In this document: positions 63,455-64,000 of the stretch, in pieces
Layout of the letters: each line of letters starts with the position of its first letter
Position numbering within the stretch: the first letter of the stretch is position 1
Assembly: GCA_903875225.1 (NCBI GenBank)
Contig: CAIQVJ010000132.1
Coordinates: 1 to 64,000 of the forward strand
Direction: 5' to 3'
Source of the DNA: an uncultured Pseudomonadota bacterium
Lineage (GTDB): Bacteria > Myxococcota_A > UBA796 > SXON01
Length of the DNA stretch: 64,000 bases
Notes under the pieces: generated by a model
What the model was told of the DNA's origin: nothing
The model's database searches: none
What the model saw: the letters and a program-made list of their open reading frames with translations, nothing else
Position numbers and translations under genes: made by a program

Positions 63455-63928
63455 CTACATCGCCATGCCGGATGCCATGCACTTCATGGAGTCGGCCCAC
63501 TCGGTGGAGTAGGCGGCCATCGTCGTGATGTCCTCGTTCATCATGGTGTCGTGGGCAGTCTCCTCGGTCTGGCAGGCGGCGACGTCAGCGGCGGCATCCT
63601 GGGCTGCGGTGTGGTCCGTCACGGCGGCGTCCATCTCGTCCATCATCGCCATGCCGTCGTCCATCAGGCCCTGGTCGGCGTCGTCCATGGTGCAGCCGCC
63701 GAGCATGTCCATGTGCTTGGACATCGCGTCGCGCTGGGTGCCCCAGTCGGTGAGGTAGGTGGCCTCGGCGGCGCTGACGTCTTCGAGCGTGGTGGCCGAG
63801 CTGACGGCGGCCCCATGATCGGCGACGAGCGTGGTCATGTCGGCGATGATGGTGTCGTAGTCTGCCATCGCCGAAGTGGTGCCGTCGGAGCAGGCGGTGA
63901 GGGAGAGGAGGATCAGGATTGCGGGCAT
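63455..63928 (-). CDS. Met-rich periplasmic lipoprotein
   Basis: This 157-aa protein has lipobox LSLTAC (Cys13). The mature part is helical, acidic and very rich in Met (about 20, for example KHMDMLGGCTMDD and GMAMMDEMDA) with scattered His and Cys. Met clusters are typical of periplasmic Cu(I)/Ag(I) carriers such as CusF, but the fold here is all-helical and I do not recognise the family. It lies 111 bp upstream of the channel gene in the same direction, so it is probably the first gene of the efflux operon and may deliver metal to it. Confidence 0.75.
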   Translation of the reverse strand: MPAILILLSLTACSDGTTSAMADYDTIIADMTTLVADHGAAVSSATTLEDVSAAEATYLTDWGTQRDAMSKHMDMLGGCTMDDADQGLMDDGMAMMDEMDAAVTDHTAAQDAAADVAACQTEETAHDTMMNEDITTMAAYSTEWADSMKCMASGMAM

Positions 63929-63952
63929 GTTGACTCCAGGAGTTGAGGGATG

Positions 63953-64000
63953 CTACGGCGTGACCGGAGCGCGAAGAGAGAGGATGAACGCGGCGAGATC
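63953..64000 (-). CDS. C-terminal end of a gene cut by the window edge (possibly c-type cytochrome)
   Basis: The last 15 codons before a TAG at 63955-63953 read DLAAFILSLRAPVTP. This ending resembles the C-terminal helix of small c-type cytochromes (LAAFLLSL), but the haem motif would lie outside the window, so the identity is a guess. It lies 24 bp upstream of the Met-rich lipoprotein gene, in the same direction. Confidence 0.35.
   Translation of the reverse strand, partial: DLAAFILSLRAPVTP

Overview
The window is high-GC, Gram-negative bacterial DNA (Lnt, an LpxH-like hydrolase, PAAR, TolC/RND efflux). The gene content resembles Myxococcota or a related large-genome deltaproteobacterial lineage: many lipoproteins with Asp/Thr/Ser-rich spacers, MopE-type, FG-GAP, TSP3 and lectin domains, eukaryote-like (pseudo)kinases, caspases, ECF sigma factors and YD repeats. 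This placement is inferred from gene content; there is no rRNA to confirm it. I saw no tRNA, CRISPR array, IS element, phage or reverse-transcriptase gene.

Layout. 1-5200: two tandem paralogous secreted caspase + SUMF1/FGE-fold proteins separated and flanked by arrays of a 51-bp hairpin repeat. 5202-6902: a phosphoesterase and a pyroglutamyl-peptidase-like protein. 7161-10476: two surface lipoproteins (FG-GAP/CARDB; MopE + C-type lectin). 10523-17008: a tightly overlapping minus-strand operon of an LpxH-like hydrolase, two glycosyltransferases, a PHP-domain lipoprotein and a probable barrel. 17048-18956: engB and a lectin lipoprotein. 19129-23869: three calcium-motif lipoproteins. 23958-26013: pepA-rlmE. 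26113-28032: a tail-anchored pseudokinase. 28117-33537: lnt, ECF sigma, anti-sigma, caspase-barrel and PH-domain protein. 33543-45745: a long minus-strand run starting with pseudokinase, degenerate TPR-CHAT lipoprotein and YD-repeat protein, then yggS and small genes. 45820-50015: IMPase, RpoH-like sigma, heparinase-like protein, lipoprotein. 50094-52049: ABC-F. 52095-56668: PAAR, HEAT, metzincin, and a pentapeptide/pore protein. 56752-57462: FabL-like reductase. 57448-63928: a Cus-type metal efflux operon, with the end of a further gene at the right edge.

The strongest candidates for undescribed biology are: (i) the operon at 37488-45745, whose kinase and CHAT protease both lack their catalytic residues and sit beside a YD-repeat protein; (ii) the caspase-SUMF1 pair, whose C-terminal tails diverge much more than the rest of the domain and which share a hairpin-repeat family; (iii) the sigma/anti-sigma/caspase-barrel operon; (iv) the PAAR-HEAT-metzincin-pentapeptide/pore cluster. 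Most genes are exported or envelope-located, so the region reads as an envelope/surface-interaction region with housekeeping genes (engB, rlmE, pepA, lnt, yggS, fabL) interspersed.
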